DNA of 64,000 nucleotides from positions 1,054,001-1,118,000 of the forward strand of contig NZ_CP070968.1 of assembly GCF_017086445.1 (NCBI RefSeq), given 5' to 3'. Made by a program: the position numbers and the translations under genes. The stretch comes from Brevundimonas fontaquae (GTDB lineage Bacteria > Pseudomonadota > Alphaproteobacteria > Caulobacterales > Caulobacteraceae). The notes under the pieces were generated by a model that did no database searches, was not told where the DNA came from, and saw nothing but the letters and a program-made list of their open reading frames with translations. This document shows, one piece after another, positions 63,316-64,000 of this stretch (positions within the stretch are counted from its first letter, which is position 1; the number at the start of each line of letters is the position of its first letter).

Positions 63316-64000
63316 TCAGTCCAGCGGCTGAGGCCGCGTCACCACCGGACCGTCGGGATCGCTGCTTGACGGACGTGCAGCGGTCGGGGCGGGCGTCGGC
63401 GCCGTGGGCACGATCACCAGCGGTTCGGTCGTGCCCGTCGGCGCCGGCGTGGACGGCGCCGGCGGGGTGGTCGTGGGCGCACGCGTCGTCGGTTGCGTCG
63501 TTGCGGCCGGTGTCTGGGTCTGGTTCTGAGTGCGCGGCGCGGCCGTCGTGGAGCGTGGCGTCGTCGTTGCAGGCGTAGAAGCGGCGGGGGCGGGCGGCGT
63601 GGTTGTGGTCGTCGCGGCTGGCGCGGGCTGTTCGGTCGCGACGACAGGGGCGGCGTCGGCAGGAATCGTATCGGCCGGCGGGGCGGTCAGAGGCGTATCG
63701 GCGGCGACGGCGGGCGTGGACGTCGCCGGGGTCGAGGCGGGACGCATCGCGAACCACAGGCCGCCTCCGACGACCAGCAGGGCGACGACCCCGAGCCCGA
63801 CATAGAGCGGCAGGCGCGAGGTCTTGGCGGGCGCACGGGCGAAGCTGGGCGTGATCGGCGCAGCGGCCGGCGCGATGGCGGGTCTGGCCGCGACCGCTGG
63901 GGCGGCGGCGACGGGTTCGGTCGCGACCGGCTTCGGCGCAGGGGTCGGCGTCGTCTCGGGCGCGGGCAGGGGCCGCACGGTCAGATCGGGTTGAGCGGCC
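63316..64000 (-). CDS. Pro/Thr/Ala-rich single-pass membrane protein, partial
   Basis: The frame is open to the window edge; a GTG at 63978 is possible but the upstream codons continue in the same style, so the start probably lies outside. A Pro/Ala-rich cytoplasmic part is followed by one membrane helix (LPLYVGLGVVALLVVGGGLWFAM) and a long Thr/Pro/Ala-rich tail (TTTTTPPAPAASTPATTT...), ending VTRPQPLD. The composition looks like a periplasmic or cell-wall spacer. No catalytic domain is seen in the visible part. Confidence 0.7.
   Translation of the reverse strand, partial: AAQPDLTVRPLPAPETTPTPAPKPVATEPVAAAPAVAARPAIAPAAAPITPSFARAPAKTSRLPLYVGLGVVALLVVGGGLWFAMRPASTPATSTPAVAADTPLTAPPADTIPADAAPVVATEQPAPAATTTTTPPAPAASTPATTTPRSTTAAPRTQNQTQTPAATTQPTTRAPTTTPPAPSTPAPTGTTEPLVIVPTAPTPAPTAARPSSSDPDGPVVTRPQPLD

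Overview
This is a GC-rich alphaproteobacterial chromosome segment. The aroA/cmk/rpsA/ihfB neighbourhood, the FYDLN-type acidic zinc-ribbon protein, the many TonB receptors and a lasso-peptide locus with isopeptidase, TonB receptor, FecR and FecI together point to Caulobacterales, most likely Brevundimonas or a close relative (an inference from gene content; no 16S gene is present).

Left part (1-16.4 kb): the 5' part of dsbD, divergent from a QseB/QseC-like two-component pair behind a PmrA/QseB-type direct repeat; a zinc-ribbon HEPN protein; two short GntR-type regulators and an XRE regulator; then a complete lasso-peptide locus. Two tandem precursor cassettes (each with the same 24-bp upstream element and a hairpin after the gene) are followed by the B protease and C cyclase. 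Facing them is an operon reading FecI sigma factor, FecR anti-sigma, STN-TonB receptor and AtxE2-like isopeptidase. One arm makes the peptides; the other would sense, import and linearise them.

Middle part (16.4-48.4 kb): an accessory island ending at a tRNA-Ala(GGC) gene. It holds a nucleotidyltransferase-HEPN protein, adjoining IS1111-type and IS3 elements (the IS3 cuts off the last gene of a four-gene operon led by a MucR-like regulator), a Gabija-like pair with an in-frame amber codon in gajB, an AbiEi-like/HipA kinase fusion divergent from an XRE-GTPase fusion, a decayed Trb conjugation cluster (trbE and trbJ fused by deletion; trbB and trbG absent) and an operon of an unknown protein, a PIN-like protein and a STAND ATPase. 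The STAND gene is split by about 2.45 kb of conjugative-element DNA whose own end genes are also cut.

Right part (48.4-64 kb): core chromosome. tRNA-Ala, FYDLN protein, aroA, two small membrane proteins, cmk, rpsA, ihfB, mscL, a GNAT-like protein, a POT peptide transporter, a TonB receptor divergent from a TraB/GumN protein, a small membrane protein, tldD and a Pro/Thr/Ala-rich membrane protein cut by the window end.

The best candidates for undescribed biology are the AbiEi-HipA / XRE-GTPase divergent pair and the unknown/PIN-like/STAND operon; the duplicated lasso precursors are a probably new product of a known class.
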